The notes: generated by a model from the sequence alone, not told the origin. Positions 25,441 through 37,734 are shown, numbered from the stretch's first letter. The stretch: 64,000 nt of DNA from Clitoria ternatea (GCA_037962975.1 CM075673.1:163142667-163206666), one strand, 5' to 3'. Program-made: numbers and translations.

Positions 25441-27707
25441 TGCCCTGATGTTTTAATAATAGAAAATAAATTGGAAGTGAGTAAATTATTATTTGGCGTA
25501 AAATAAAAATGGTATGTAAAATATTAAGTGGGAAATTGAGTTTTAAATAAAATTTTAAGGAAAATTGGCATTAGGACCCTGACGCGTAGCGTGGCTGGAA
25601 CGCGTAACGTCAGGTGCGATTTAGTGAGTTGACGCGTAGCATCGGTGCCGCGACCTGTGTTATAACAGGGTCACACAGAACAGAACCCGCGAGCTTCTCT
25701 ATCAATTTTCTTTTTTCTCTAAGGCGATTTGGCTAGGGTTTTGAGGGACACTTGGATTCTTGGTGGTTTTAGGCAATTTGGGGCCAAGGTAAGGCATTTA
25801 GGAGCTTTAATCTCTAGTTTCTTCTTCTCCCTGTCATGAAATCCGAAATTGCATGTGATGATTGGGGTTTTGATTTTGAGTTTCAATGGTTTGTGAAGCT
25901 TGGATAATGAGTTTGGAAGTATAAGGAAGGTAATGTACTAATTAATTTGATGTTTCGGTGACCGTAGGTACCGGAACGAGCGTTAGGCAAGCGATTGACG
26001 AAGTGGACGTCAGAAGCGGAAGAGAAATAGTGAATTCAACGGCTGTAGGACGCCACATACCCCTTGAGCAAACTGTCGGAGCTCAGAATAGAGGTAAAGG
26101 GGTGTTCGAGTCATAATTAATTAGAATTGATATGAAAATAGATTATGGGAAGTTCGGGAATTTAGTAAGAGTTGTCATAAATAGTATAAAGTAACTAAAT
26201 ATAATAGTTATGAATATATGAGTATGTGGAGTGAGATTAAATGGTTGAATATGAAAGAAATATGTTGATTAAATTAATTATATAATGAAATAAAGATTGG
26301 AATGGTGAAAGTAAAAGATATGTGTAATATTTCCACCTTGAGATGCATATGTATATTTGATTATGAATAAGAATGTGGAATTATGGAATTATTGATGATT
26401 ATGTATGTAGGATGATATATGCAATAGCATTGTATGGATGGGCTTGACAAGTCGGCCGCCCTGTATTGTGAGCACATGCCAGTTTCTGGTAGTTGCGTAT
26501 GTTGTTTGTTGATGATATGTCATGATTATGAGATATGATATGTGATTATGTGGTATGGGATGGCCAACGGTATATATACCCCTCGTTTTCTGGCTCCCGT
26601 GGTCTTTGTGCCCAGTTGAGCTACCCGGTAGTCAAGTCGGACCCAGTGGTTGAGGTGGAGAGCCAAGTCGGACTCGATGAACCATGTCGGGTTCACGGGA
26701 TGTCAAGTCGGACTCCCAGCTGAAGGCCAGTCCTTTAGTATCCGGATACTAGGTGTCGAATTGCATGAGAGTCAATTGTGACATATGCAGATCTTATATT
26801 GATTAATGATTGGAAATGAATTATGAATTGGAAATGTGATATGAGTGAATGAATGAGTTAAAGATTAGTGATTATATATGTGTATGTATGTGGACATGTA
26901 TAAGTGCCGGAAGCTCAAGAATTCATGTAATGTAAGCTGTAGGTATTAATAAAGTTAATATTTCGTTCTATATTAATTATGATATTCCAAACACTCACCC
27001 TTGTTGTTGTTTCATTTTAGTGACCAATGACAGGAATGATGCTAATGCCGCGGAGGTGCACCAAGTGGAAGACTGATGCCAAGGATGAATGAATAAATGT
27101 AATGATTGAATGTATGTGCTTAAGTGTGTATTAAGTAATAGATTACTATGGTGTGTGATAGATAACAAAGTATGTTTGACGATTATGGCACTGAGCCATT
27201 GACATGTGTGAATGTTAAATGTTATGGGCAGGTGTTGTATTGATGCATGACTGATATGTGTGTTAGGTGATTGATGCTTGCGTGATGGTTGGATTGATTT
27301 AGGAAAGTTATGTATATAGTTGATTATTGAATTTAAGGAACTGGGTAGGTGAAATTGAGATCCGGTGGGTTTCGGAAACCCCGGAATGCATCAATAGGTC
27401 CTCCATGACATTTAGGATATATATGCATTGGCTTTTGGTCCGTTGGAACCCATTTAGGATGTTTGGTGCAAGGGTTTTGCACCTAATTGGATTAAAATAC
27501 GTTTTGCACATAACTTGGAATTTTGGCGAAAGTACGACGCCAACAGTTCTAGAATGGGGAAAACATGTGGCCCGTAAAGTTTCGTGGTAATCGGATCTAA
27601 AACGGGTCAATTGGGTAGGTTAGAAGTTGGTTAAATGGTTTAAAATGTGTAACAGCATAAGGTGCTGTTACTGTCATGCCCACGCTACGCGTGAGGCTGA
27701 CGCGTAG
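25441..27707 (+). repeat. Element C 3' LTR, first part
   Basis: Homologous to 18794-21100 of the 5' LTR and interrupted by element B within a palindrome module. The remaining 262 bp are at 47691-47952. The first bases (TGCCCTGATG) differ from the 5' LTR start. Confidence 0.92.
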
Positions 27708-29255
27708 TGTTGGCCCGTCGGTTGTAACCGGGCTTTGTGAATTGGCAAGCGCACCAATCGTTTGTAGTTTTTGAAATTTAGATATCGTTCCACTGGGATT
27801 GAAAGTCCAATAACAACAGTAATCTTCTACTTACTATGGTAAATATGAAGGAAATTATGAACAAAAGAATGATTTATGTGCAGTTTATACAATATTCACA
27901 AGATAGCATGGTTGAGTGATTCATAGGATAAAAAGAAAATAAAATCTATCTAAAAAGTTGAGTTGTAACCTAGAATAGGTAAGATACTTGAGATAAACAC
28001 AGATAAACAAATTATGTTGGAAATTGGATCCCTAATCTAGAATAACAATGAGGAACTCAAAACATGCATGTTTAATCATCAAGTTTCATGTCATTGCAGC
28101 TTAAAATCATTATAACCGATCCCTCGTGATATAAATTCTAAGAATTCACCGTAAAGTCCGATCCCTCATGAGCTTTCTCAGTAAAAACTTGCATTAAGAC
28201 CTGGCCTTATGGCAACAATGGTTAACAACCCCTATAGAATTGAGATACCAAGGGTATTCCAACTTTTTACTTTCGTCAAAACAAGTTTCAATACGGCATA
28301 AATAATCATTCTCCCGTTTGACATTTACACTAATAAAACCAGTTTCGATACACATGAAAATCATTCTCCCGTTTGACGTTCATATTAATAAAAGGTTGAA
28401 ATACTAACATGGACTTGAATCATAAACATGCAGAGGTCGAATTCACAACATTATACTCAATAGATTAGTTCACCAATTCCAACATAAACAGATTAGTTAC
28501 ACATGGTAAAAGTAAAAACAACACTTACAGAGTTTGACATTACGAAGAAGACGATGGAAACTTCACGATACAACGATCACAATACACCGAAACACACTCA
28601 AGTATCTAGAAAACTATTCTAGAACTACAACTCACAAAAGAAGTACTCAAAGTCGAGCACAAGAGAGAAGAGAAGAGAAGTGTATGGAATGGGATGCTAT
28701 GAATGGTGTTGGATGGCCCTATTTATAGGGCTGAGCAAGGGTGCTGACGCTACGCGTCCCTGTGACGCTACGCGTCAGATCCCTGACTCAGCCTCCATTA
28801 AACACTTGATAATGGCCACTTTCAATAATTAATCTTGATCATGCCTGGCCACTTGGACATGTTTCCACGAGTTTTGGCCAGTTATGCTGATTGGGGTGGC
28901 CCTTGGGCTGAGTGGAGTGCCCATTATTGGGTCCAAGTGGGGTGGTTGGCCAAAAGTAGGAGTGGAGACAACGCAGCACTGACGCTACGCGTGGCTGTGA
29001 TGCGTAGCGTCAGCATCAAAAGTAGCTCTTGATGCTACGCGTGGGGTGAGGCTACGCGTCAGCTCTCCAGTGTAATTTTCTCTTGATTTCCTAACTTTTT
29101 CACTGCAAAACTAGAGAAAATTGATCAAGGGCAGATTATTTCCAACAACACTCATTTATTGAATTTAAATCCTATTTTTCTAACAAATTAAACTAATTTT
29201 TATAATTTTTATGAAATTTTTATTTTAGATTTTATTGAAAATTTGAGGACTAACA
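27708..29255 (-). repeat. Element B 3' LTR
   Basis: TGTTGGCCCG...GGACTAACA in plus orientation, 1548 bp. It has palindrome modules at 28744-28778, 28979-29012 and 29031-29062, and a TATA box at 28720-28727 (minus). The frames at 28534 and 28835 recur at 46964 and 47265 only because both are LTR copies. Confidence 0.95.
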
Positions 29256-29271
29256 AATACCCCCAACTTGA
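29255..29271 (-). other. Polypurine tract, element B
   Basis: On the minus strand AAGTTGGGGGTATT abuts the 3' LTR, the usual plus-strand primer. The same 17 bases recur at 29759-29775. Confidence 0.85.
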
Positions 29272-29758
29272 GACATTGCTCGTCCTCGAGCAAGAGAGAA
29301 AAATAATAAGAATAAAAATTTGAAATCAAATTTTTAAGTTAGTCCGAAAATTTATCACAAAAAATAATTACACAATTTCAACTATTTTGTAATAATCAAA
29401 AACTGATTCAAATATAACAAAGGTTTAATGATAAAATTACTTACAATATTCTATTAACAATCAAGCAGAATTTCAGGCTTACCTCACAAGTGTTTATCTC
29501 TATGCAATTGGTAACCTGTTTCACTCAATCAATCATAAAATCAAACGAATTTAACTTTGTTTGTCATCTAATCAATGGTTATTTATACAGAGTTAATTCG
29601 GAAATCACAAGGTCTTTTCACGGGTTGTAATGAGGCTTGGTTTACAAGAATCAATGGTTTTTCTTGGAATTCAAAGACCTGAAATCATAAAAGAGCATTT
29701 TATAATCCTTAGGCTTTCTCTTGATCCAAACTCTCATTTATTTTTATTGATGAAAAAT

Positions 29759-29775
29759 AAATACCCCCAACTTGA
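29759..29775 (-). other. Second, internal polypurine tract copy, element B
   Basis: Identical over 17 bases to the terminal polypurine tract and 504 bp upstream of it in element orientation, preceded by an A/G-rich run. It could act as an additional plus-strand primer. The rest of 29272-30491 is AT-rich 3' untranslated sequence without a gene. Confidence 0.6.
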
Positions 29776-30491
29776 TTCTTTTCACTATTTTTGACTTTTC
29801 TTTTCTTTTTCTTTTTGAAAAGAATCAAGTTGCTTATTTTCACTCCCATTTTTGTGAGAACACTCAAAATATTTTTCATTTTTTTCAACTGCTCTTTTAA
29901 TCAATCAAGTATAGGGAATGGTAAAAACAAATTTAGGCTTTAAGGGTACCAAAGAATTTTATTTTTGGCTCAAATGGGCTTGCAAAGGATAAAAGACTTT
30001 TTACCAAGGTAAGCTGTTTGGCCCAAGGTTTCGTTTCACCAATAAATGTGCCTTGATCATTTTTCCGAATTCTCTGTACAACAACACACATCAGAGATTA
30101 AAGCAAAATCAATTCGAATTGAAAATATGTCGATTAAAACCCTCAAGTGTGTAAAAAGGATCTCTCAACTCACCGGGTTATTGAAATTTGCTTGATGGTT
30201 AATAAACTTATTGTAATTAAATTTATCAAAATTCCTAAGTTATAAAGAATCAAAAATTGATTTTAACAAAATTGGTTTTATTGTGTAAAAACTCTAAGTG
30301 TATAAACTAACTTACTAACGAAAATCTGATTCATATTTTAAAAAGAAGAATTATTTTTCGAAAGAAAAATGAGCAAAAATGAATAAACATACCACACAAT
30401 GATAAAATGCCATAATATAAAATGTAAATGTAAATGTAAATCCAAATATAACTAGAATCAAATGTACTCAAAATAAATGAAGATGGCATCC

Positions 30492-31799
30492 TCAATCCTC
30501 CATCTGATCATCATCATCCTCCTCCTCCTCCTCCTCATCATCACCATCAGAGTCATGATGTGCACTAGAAGATCCACCAGTCTCAGGGTAGGTGGGTAAA
30601 TCTCCAGGCCAAGCTACATGTGCTGCAAACTCGGCTGGGGTGACATAAGGTGCTCCCTCTCCCTGTAACCTGTACTGATAGAATTCATCGTGAAGATGAA
30701 TATAAGCTCTGTGAGTGGCAGCCATCATCTGCATCATATGCTGATGCTCAAGTGTCATCCGGGCAAAGCCCTGTGTAACAACATCAGCAGATGGAGGCTG
30801 CACTGGTGGTCTCCTCCTCCGAGGTCGGGGCTGAGCCTCCTGCTCTAGTGGTGGAAGCTCGCACTGCTGCACAAAATAATCTCTGTTTACTAGAACTTTA
30901 GGGACTCTCCCTGAAGAACTAGTAAACTCAGGTGAAGGTACAATGACTCCCTGCCTCCTCAGTAAGGCAGATATGATGAGAGGAAAGGGTATGGGGCGAT
31001 TCACTTTATACCCAAGGGCATAAAAGTGAATCTGCTCGGAGATAAGCTCGGCGATATCAATGGTGTGGCCCTGGAGGATAGAATAAAGGAGGCAACAACG
31101 CTCCACTGGTAGGGAAGAAAGATGGGTGACAGGAGTGATATTATGGAGCATGAGGTGGGACCACGCCTGGGCTATGGGGGTAAGCTGGGTCTTGAGGAGG
31201 TTAGATGGACTCCTTCCAACCCTACTCAGGTTGAAAAAGATTCCATCCTTGCTCAGAAAATGAGCAACCTCCTCGAGGGAGTATCCTAACTCTCCCTCAG
31301 CAAGAATCTTGTTTCTGTTTTCCTTCCAGAAACAAGTGTCATCCTCGGGAGTAGGCTCCCAAGGGTTACCCAGTAGGGTACTGATGGTGTCCCGGTCATA
31401 AGAGATATGCCGGCCTCTAACCCAACTCGTCCGCTGCTGCCCAAGATTTGGTGCGTCCTGGCGGGTCCTATAAGCATTTGCGTAAAACTCCATCACTAAA
31501 ATGGGGTCCCCCTCAGTAGGTAGGGAGAATAGAGGTCCCCATCTCCTCTGCTGTACTCTATCCTGCAGCTCAGGATAGTCTCCTGCACTCAGATCAAGGA
31601 CCCTCTCCCAGATCAGTCTCTGGCCCTTGATCTGATGAAATCTCGCCCACTTCGCATCCGTGCGAAATCTAGTAGGATCCCTCGGTCCCAATACCTCCTG
31701 TCTCTGAGAATCAGGATCCTCAGAAGCGGTGTCAGTGTCTGTGGACTTCCTCTGTCTTTTAGAGGGACCGGCTGTGGGAATGGATTTTTTAGGTGCCAT
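30492..31799 (-). CDS. Accessory ORF, 'putative plant transposon protein' family
   Basis: 435 codons from the ATG at 31799 (MAPKKSIPTAGPSKRQRKS). The basic N-terminus resembles a nuclear localisation signal. The middle contains RFHQIKGQRLIWER, FYANAY, WVRGRHISYDRDTISTLLG and VTHLSSLPVERCCLLYSILQG, the style of the plant-specific 'putative plant transposon protein' domain (PF20167 as I recall it). The C-terminus is acidic (DGDDEEEEEEDDDDQ). I chose 31799 because CTTTTTGCAG, a good splice acceptor, ends just before it and the frame upstream lacks an ATG. It occupies the place of pol or of an Athila env-like gene. The biochemical role is unknown. The frame is undamaged. Confidence 0.75.
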   Translation of the reverse strand: MAPKKSIPTAGPSKRQRKSTDTDTASEDPDSQRQEVLGPRDPTRFRTDAKWARFHQIKGQRLIWERVLDLSAGDYPELQDRVQQRRWGPLFSLPTEGDPILVMEFYANAYRTRQDAPNLGQQRTSWVRGRHISYDRDTISTLLGNPWEPTPEDDTCFWKENRNKILAEGELGYSLEEVAHFLSKDGIFFNLSRVGRSPSNLLKTQLTPIAQAWSHLMLHNITPVTHLSSLPVERCCLLYSILQGHTIDIAELISEQIHFYALGYKVNRPIPFPLIISALLRRQGVIVPSPEFTSSSGRVPKVLVNRDYFVQQCELPPLEQEAQPRPRRRRPPVQPPSADVVTQGFARMTLEHQHMMQMMAATHRAYIHLHDEFYQYRLQGEGAPYVTPAEFAAHVAWPGDLPTYPETGGSSSAHHDSDGDDEEEEEEDDDDQMED

Positions 31800-32416
31800 C
31801 TGCAAAAAGTAAAAATTTAAAATTAAACACACACTAAATAAATCACACACAAGCAAACAATTATTTTAAAATATTTTTGGGTTTTCTAAAATTTTTCACA
31901 AATAAAAATGCAATTCAACGACATATTTTTGAATTTTTAATATTTAAAGAAATTAACATACATAATATACAAAACAAAATACAATTTATTCAAAATTCAT
32001 ACAAAGTTGCAAGAAAGTATAAATATAAACTAAGAAAATTTATTAATTTCAAAAGAAAACAACAAACAGCAAACAAACAGCAAGATTTTAAAAACAGAGG
32101 CTGACGCTACGCGTGGTGTGACGCTACGCATCAGCCTGTTCTGCCCACGCTACGCGTCAGTGGGACGCTACGCGTGGGCTTACAGTTCATCCTCACGCTA
32201 CGCGTCAGTGGGACGCTACGCGTGGGATGCGCAGAAAAAAGAAAAAACAGGGGTTGCACAGCAGCAACCCCTTTTCAACCTACACTACTTTCATTCAATC
32301 CCTAACTCCTAACAGCAATCAATCCCAATGGTCTTCTAATCCTAATCCTAACCACATTTATTTCTACAAATTAAAAATCAAAAACAAAACTAAAGAGAAG
32401 GGATTAGAATACTTAC
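31800..32416 (-). other. Possible leader intron of the accessory ORF
   Basis: On the minus strand GTAAGTATTC at 32416 is a strong donor, and TTTTTACTTTTTGCAG ending at 31800 is a strong acceptor directly before the ATG. The 617-bp interval contains three palindrome modules (32101-32134, 32144-32178, 32192-32226). Splicing is inferred, not shown. Confidence 0.4.
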
Positions 32417-32572
32417 TTATGATTCCTTGCGCAATGGGATTGAGAAGCTTGGGAAGAGAGAAAAGGAGGTTTTTTGAAGTTTTTTGAAAACTAAGTGAGG
32501 CAGAGAGGAAGTTTTAGGTTTAAAACCCTAAGATGGGCCTCTCTGGTTCAGTTTTAAAAACTGAACGTGGGC

Positions 32573-32659
32573 TCTGACGCTACGCGTGGGTGGGACGCTA
32601 CGCATCAGAACAAAAATTCAGAGTCCACGCTACGCGTCAAGTGGGCGCTACGCGTGGGC
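32573..32659 (-). promoter_or_regulatory. Internal palindrome modules upstream of accessory ORF
   Basis: Two paired TGACGCTACGCGTCA-type modules (32573-32608 and 32624-32659) lie just upstream, in minus orientation, of a CT-rich leader-like stretch (CTTCCTCTCTGCCTCAC). The arrangement resembles the LTR promoters, so this may be an internal promoter. Confidence 0.4.
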
Positions 32660-32860
32660 TTCTGTTTTTGAATTTCAAAAATTTGAATTTTCAAAACCTT
32701 TTCAGTTTAAAACCCCTTTTCTTTTAAACAAGTTAAAAAAATGTTTTGTGGTTTTTTTTTTTTATTTATAAAAAAAACAACCTTAAAAACAAAAAGAAAA
32801 GAATGGGTTGCCTCCCATTGAGCGCTAGGTTTCATGTCTCCAGCCAGACATTACCTTTGA

Positions 32861-34966
32861 TTAATCAGGTGGTTTCCCAATATTCTTTGAGGAATCACCT
32901 GTCTTTTTCTTCCTTCTTCTTCTTTTCCGATGCCTACTTACCTGTTTTTCATCTTTCAAAGCATCGGTTAATTTAAAACAATTTAATTGATTGGGAAGAG
33001 ATATACCTGGTTTGGTCGAAAGGTAAACCTTTGCCTCATTACTTATCCTGAGGTGTTCATGAGCACTGAAGCTTACCTCTTCTTCATAAACTTTGACTGC
33101 AACCATACTTTGATCAACATCTACTTTGATTTTTGCAGTCTTCATGAAAGGTCTTCCTAGGATCAGGGGGATCTCAGTATCCTCCTTCATGTCCAGTACC
33201 ATAAAGTCAACTTTGAAGTGGTACTTGTCAACCTTTACTAACACATCTTCCACAATCCCTACAGGCTTTTTGACAGAGCGATCCGCAAACTGTAATTCTG
33301 TCTTTGCTTCTTTTAGCTCATATTCACCAATGCGTTTTATTAAATCTAGAGGTATCAAGTTGATGTTAGCCCCTAAATCTAATAACGCATTCCTGATGTT
33401 GATATTTCCGATTGTTACAGGAATGGTGAAACTCCCCGGATCTTTACATTTTTTCGGGGTTATACAGTTTGTTGCTTGCTCTGTATCTCTTTGCACATTT
33501 TTTTCTTTTTCATTTTTTTCATTTTTTTCTATTTTTTCACTTTCTTTTTCTTCTTCTTCTTTCTTTTTCTCACTCTTTTCTTTACAATCAATTTTTACAA
33601 CATCAATAGAAACAGCATTACATTGTTCCCTTGGGTTTTGAGTGTTTGCAGAAAACCCAGAACTCTTCAATTCGGCTATTTCTTTTGCGAGCTGACCCAT
33701 TTGTATGTCTGATGCTTTTCGGGCAGCTTCATTTGTCTCTACAAACTGCAATAACTGTTGAATAGCTTTCTCTATTCTTGTCAACCTTGCATTGTCAGTT
33801 TGTTGTTGCTTGAATTGATTGTTAGGAGGTCTGTTGGAAGGTCCAGCATCCTGTCTCCAGCCAATATTCTGATTTTGCCAACCCTGCAGGTAATTGTTAG
33901 GAAAAGAATTTCCATGATTAAAAGGATAATTACCTAAGGGTGCTCTTTGATGGTTCATGAAATTGGCTTGCTCTTGCTCATTTCCACAGTAACCACATGG
34001 TTGTTCTCCCATGCAGTGCGTACATGCTTTAAGTTGAGCAGGGGGTGGTGATGCTACTTGAGCAATTTGAAGTTTTTCCAATTGCTTGCTCATAACTTCA
34101 ATTTGTTGGGTCAGTAATTTTTGCTGAGCCAACACTGCATCATTTACTCCCAATTCGAGCATTCCTGGCTTCCTTTGCATATTACCTCTTTCATGCTTTG
34201 CTTGTCGGTCACTAATAGCCATTGATTCCAATATTTCTATGGCTTCTTCCACAGTCTTGTTCATTAAAGAACCACCTGCACAAGCATCTAACATCATCTT
34301 GAACTGAGGCAATAAACCATGGTAAACGATTCTTACCTTCTCGGCATCGTTCAGGTTGTGGTTTGGGCATTTTCTCAAGAGTGCCTTGAATCGTTCCCAT
34401 GTTTCTCCTAATGATTCATCATTATTTTGAGAAAAAGAGTGTATGGCTGTCATTGCTTCAAAATATTTTGAAGGAGAATAAAATCTTTCCAAAAATTTTC
34501 TTTCAACATCGGACCAGTTTGCAAAACTACCCGGTGGACAAGATTTAAACCATTCTTTTGCTTTCCCAATCAATGAAAAAGGAAAGAGTCTCATGTAAAC
34601 AGACTCTTCTTGATTGGGTTCAAAACCAATTGTGCTGCATAACTCATAAAAAACAGTTAAATGTTCATACGGTTCTTCATGATTTAAACCAGCAAATTGG
34701 TTGTTTTGAATAATGTTTAAAGTGGCAGGTTTAATTTCCACTGGTAAAACTGGTCCTTGAAACATTCCCGAAACTCGGGGTGGACCATTTATAGCAGCAA
34801 ACTGTCCCAATGTTCTCCTTTCAGCAGCCATATTTGAATTTTCAAAAATTTTTGAAGTAGAAGAAGAATTAGTTTGTGTTTTAGATTTCAAAGACTTGAT
34901 TTTCTTTACAAACCTTTCTATCTCAGGATCAAAATAAATTTTACCTGTGGTAGATCGAGTTTGCAT
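32861..34966 (-). CDS. gag-pro: Element B gag-protease polyprotein
   Basis: 701 residues from the ATG at 34966 (MQTRSTTGKIYFDPEIERF); the open frame extends slightly upstream without an ATG. The capsid domain spans roughly residues 70-260 (HLTVFYELCSTIG, RLFPFSLIGKAKEWF, FLERFYSPSK, WERFKALLRKCP). A Cys/His cluster (CTHCMGEQPCGYC) lies around 320. The aspartic protease near 520-610 has LLDLGANINLIPLD and LILGRPFMKT. The active-site triplet reads DLG rather than DSG or DTG, a form I associate with Athila-type elements. A KEKKKEEEEKESEKIEKNEK linker precedes the protease. The frame ends with a basic tail and does not continue into RT. It would form particles and cleave Gag. Confidence 0.85.
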   Translation of the reverse strand: MQTRSTTGKIYFDPEIERFVKKIKSLKSKTQTNSSSTSKIFENSNMAAERRTLGQFAAINGPPRVSGMFQGPVLPVEIKPATLNIIQNNQFAGLNHEEPYEHLTVFYELCSTIGFEPNQEESVYMRLFPFSLIGKAKEWFKSCPPGSFANWSDVERKFLERFYSPSKYFEAMTAIHSFSQNNDESLGETWERFKALLRKCPNHNLNDAEKVRIVYHGLLPQFKMMLDACAGGSLMNKTVEEAIEILESMAISDRQAKHERGNMQRKPGMLELGVNDAVLAQQKLLTQQIEVMSKQLEKLQIAQVASPPPAQLKACTHCMGEQPCGYCGNEQEQANFMNHQRAPLGNYPFNHGNSFPNNYLQGWQNQNIGWRQDAGPSNRPPNNQFKQQQTDNARLTRIEKAIQQLLQFVETNEAARKASDIQMGQLAKEIAELKSSGFSANTQNPREQCNAVSIDVVKIDCKEKSEKKKEEEEKESEKIEKNEKNEKEKNVQRDTEQATNCITPKKCKDPGSFTIPVTIGNINIRNALLDLGANINLIPLDLIKRIGEYELKEAKTELQFADRSVKKPVGIVEDVLVKVDKYHFKVDFMVLDMKEDTEIPLILGRPFMKTAKIKVDVDQSMVAVKVYEEEVSFSAHEHLRISNEAKVYLSTKPGISLPNQLNCFKLTDALKDEKQVSRHRKRRRRKKKTGDSSKNIGKPPD

Positions 34967-35088
34967 ACACAAACTAAACAAAGAAAGTTAGTGTAACAAT
35001 GATACAAAATAAATAAAAAATTATCTAAGGTAAAAAAAAATATTTACCACAGTAATTAAAATTTTACTGTTTTACTGAAACAATTCAA

Positions 35089-35106
35089 TCCCCGGCAACG
35101 GCGCCA
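35089..35106 (-). other. Primer-binding site, element B (tRNA-Asp)
   Basis: The minus strand reads TGGCGCCGTTGCCGGGGA, complementary to the 3' end of plant tRNA-Asp(GUC), seven bases inside the 5' LTR. This primer is typical of Athila-group elements. Confidence 0.93.
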
Positions 35107-35113
35107 GAAAACT

Positions 35114-35465
35114 TGTTGGCCCGTCGGTTGTAACTGGGCTTTGTGAATTGGCAAGCGCACCAATCGTTTGTAGTTTTCGAAATTTAGATATCGTTCCACT
35201 GGGATTGAAAGTCCAATAACAACAGTAATCTTCTACTTACTATGGTAAATATGAAGGAAATTATGAACAAAAGAATGATTTATGTACAGTTTATACAATA
35301 TTCACAAGATAGCATGGTTGAGTGATTTATAGGATAAAAAGAAAATAAAATCTATCTAAAAAGTTGAGTTGTAACCTAGAATAGGTAAGATACTTGAGAT
35401 AAACACAGATAAACAAATTATATTTGAAATTGGATCCCTAATCTAGAATAACAATGAGGAACTCA
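35114..35465 (-). repeat. Element B 5' LTR, inner part
   Basis: The first 352 bp (plus orientation) of the right-hand LTR up to and including the ACTCA duplication where element A is inserted. It resumes at 46490. Confidence 0.95.
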
Positions 35466-37734
35466 TGTGACATCCCTCTTCAAATAATATTTATTTTATT
35501 CAATTTATTGATTTTCACAATAAATTTTTCACGTTTCTAAAATTAAATTACATCACAAAATAATAATAATAAAAAAAATGCATCTTATAAAAATTACCCA
35601 AATTATAATTTAAAATAAATAATTTATAGTCCTCAAAATCATTTGAATTGAAATAATCTCAAAACCTGAAACAGAGGTCTGACGCTACGCGCCAGTCCCA
35701 CGCTAGGCGTGAGAGTACATTCGTAGCCCTGACGCTAAGCGCCAGGATGACGCTACGCGTGGGCTTATCAGTGACAGCACCTGATGCTGTCATACATTTT
35801 AGGCCTTTTGACCAATTACTATCTTATCTAATTATCTCATTTCAGATCTAATTGCCACAAAACTAAATGGTCCATATGTTTTCCCTATTCTAAAACTATT
35901 GGCGATGTTCGTTCGCCAAAATTCTAAAATATGCTCAAGTTATGCATGAAATACAACTTAACCACTTTATGTGCAACACTCTTACACCAACCACCCTAAA
36001 TGATTCTTAAATGATCCAAATCCAATGCATACCACTTTTAAATATTCTTATGGACTTATTGATACTTAGTAAAGGTATTGAAACTCACTGAAACTCAAAT
36101 TCACCTATCCCGTTTCTCAAAGTCATAGGGATGGCTACTAATTCAAATCTCTAAATCTATTCAATTCATCGATACAACATTCAATCATTTCAAATAACTA
36201 TTATAGCACAAAGATATCCACAGAACCGTCTATAATGCATGATCTACTACAGTATAGCTCTATGCCATAACCATAGTCATCCAACAGTACCTGGTTATCA
36301 CAGATGCATAATATCTAATGGCTCCATGCCATTACATAATCACATCACCCAAACCACACACATATTATACTATACATAAGTTCACACTCCCACAGATTTA
36401 CACATATCTACATATATCTACTGACGGCTCAGTGCCATTAGGCATCACGAACAAGTAACAACAACACATACTTCTACAAATCTACAAGATAATATATTCA
36501 CATATAAATATATACAAGATATACATTCCAAACTCCTCTGGCATTACTCCTTGCTCATTTTTGTACTGGTTTCCGCAGCATCCGCAACATCCTTGGGTTT
36601 ATTCACTGTGAACATAAAGTAAGGGTGAGTATATATTACAAGAATGATACAACTACATAATCAGAGTTGATATCACCTGGAGAATCTCATTCTCCTGCCT
36701 GGGTTATTGATCCACTAAACTCTCCTCATATGAACCCAACATATCATAATCCATCATAATCATCATAAATTCATTATGTTCACATCATAACAAATATCTC
36801 GCAACATTGAGATAAATTAATTTTAAGCACCCATACTTAGTCAATTCATTTCACAATTCATTATTTCAATCATATCATTATCATATCAATGCAATAACCT
36901 GCATATCAGTTAAGGAGTATAATTCACAACTGACTCTCATATACATCAGACACCTAGTATCCGGATACTAACGAATCAGCCACCAGCTGGGAGTCCACCG
37001 ATATCCCGTGAACACATCCTGGTTCACCGAGCCCGGTATCATAAACCGTCTCCCCACCTCAACCACTGGATCTCTTCCTGGATCACTGGGTAGCTCAACT
37101 GGGCCTCTACATGGACCACGGGAGCCAAAAGCGAGGGGTAATCTATACCGAATGGCTGTTCACAACACATATCATGCATATACAGCATATCACAATATAT
37201 CTCATCATATACACATTATTCATTTTAAATCATGAATATACATTATATAATCATTAAATGATTTTGGCATACAAGTCAACTCACAACATAAGAATCACAT
37301 CTCAGCATAAAAGCCACATCTCAACATAAACACCACATTTCTCGGCATAAAAGCCATATCTCAATATAAACACCACATCTCTCGGCATAAAAGCCATATC
37401 CCGGCATAAAAGCCACATATCGGCATAAAAGCCACATCTCTCGGCATAAAAGCCACATATCGGCATAAAAGCCACATCTCGGCATAAAAGCCATATCTCT
37501 AAATATCATAATCATACTTTACATTCATAATATTCACATAATCAAACATAACTTTATATCTTCTATATCACGATAATCCAATATTTCATCACTCTCCATT
37601 ATGCACATTCTAGGCATACTTTATACATTATTTTTCATCTTATTCACAATTCACATCTCATTTATTACCATTCCATTTTTCATAATTGTCAAATACAACG
37701 TATAACCACATACATAATCTAATCACATATTCTC

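Noticed and set aside
33126..33712. Plus-strand frames of 171 and 78 codons
   Set aside because: Antisense shadows of the element B gag-protease frame, rich in Phe/Ser from the Lys/Glu linker.
35089..35106. tRNA-Asp gene
   Set aside because: Only the 18-base 3' complement is present, next to an LTR, so it is a primer-binding site.
37008..37515. Repeated identical small frames at 37008, 37321 and 38083 and again at 44858, 45171 and 45919
   Set aside because: They are LTR sequence, and the frame at 37321 is the minisatellite read as protein.
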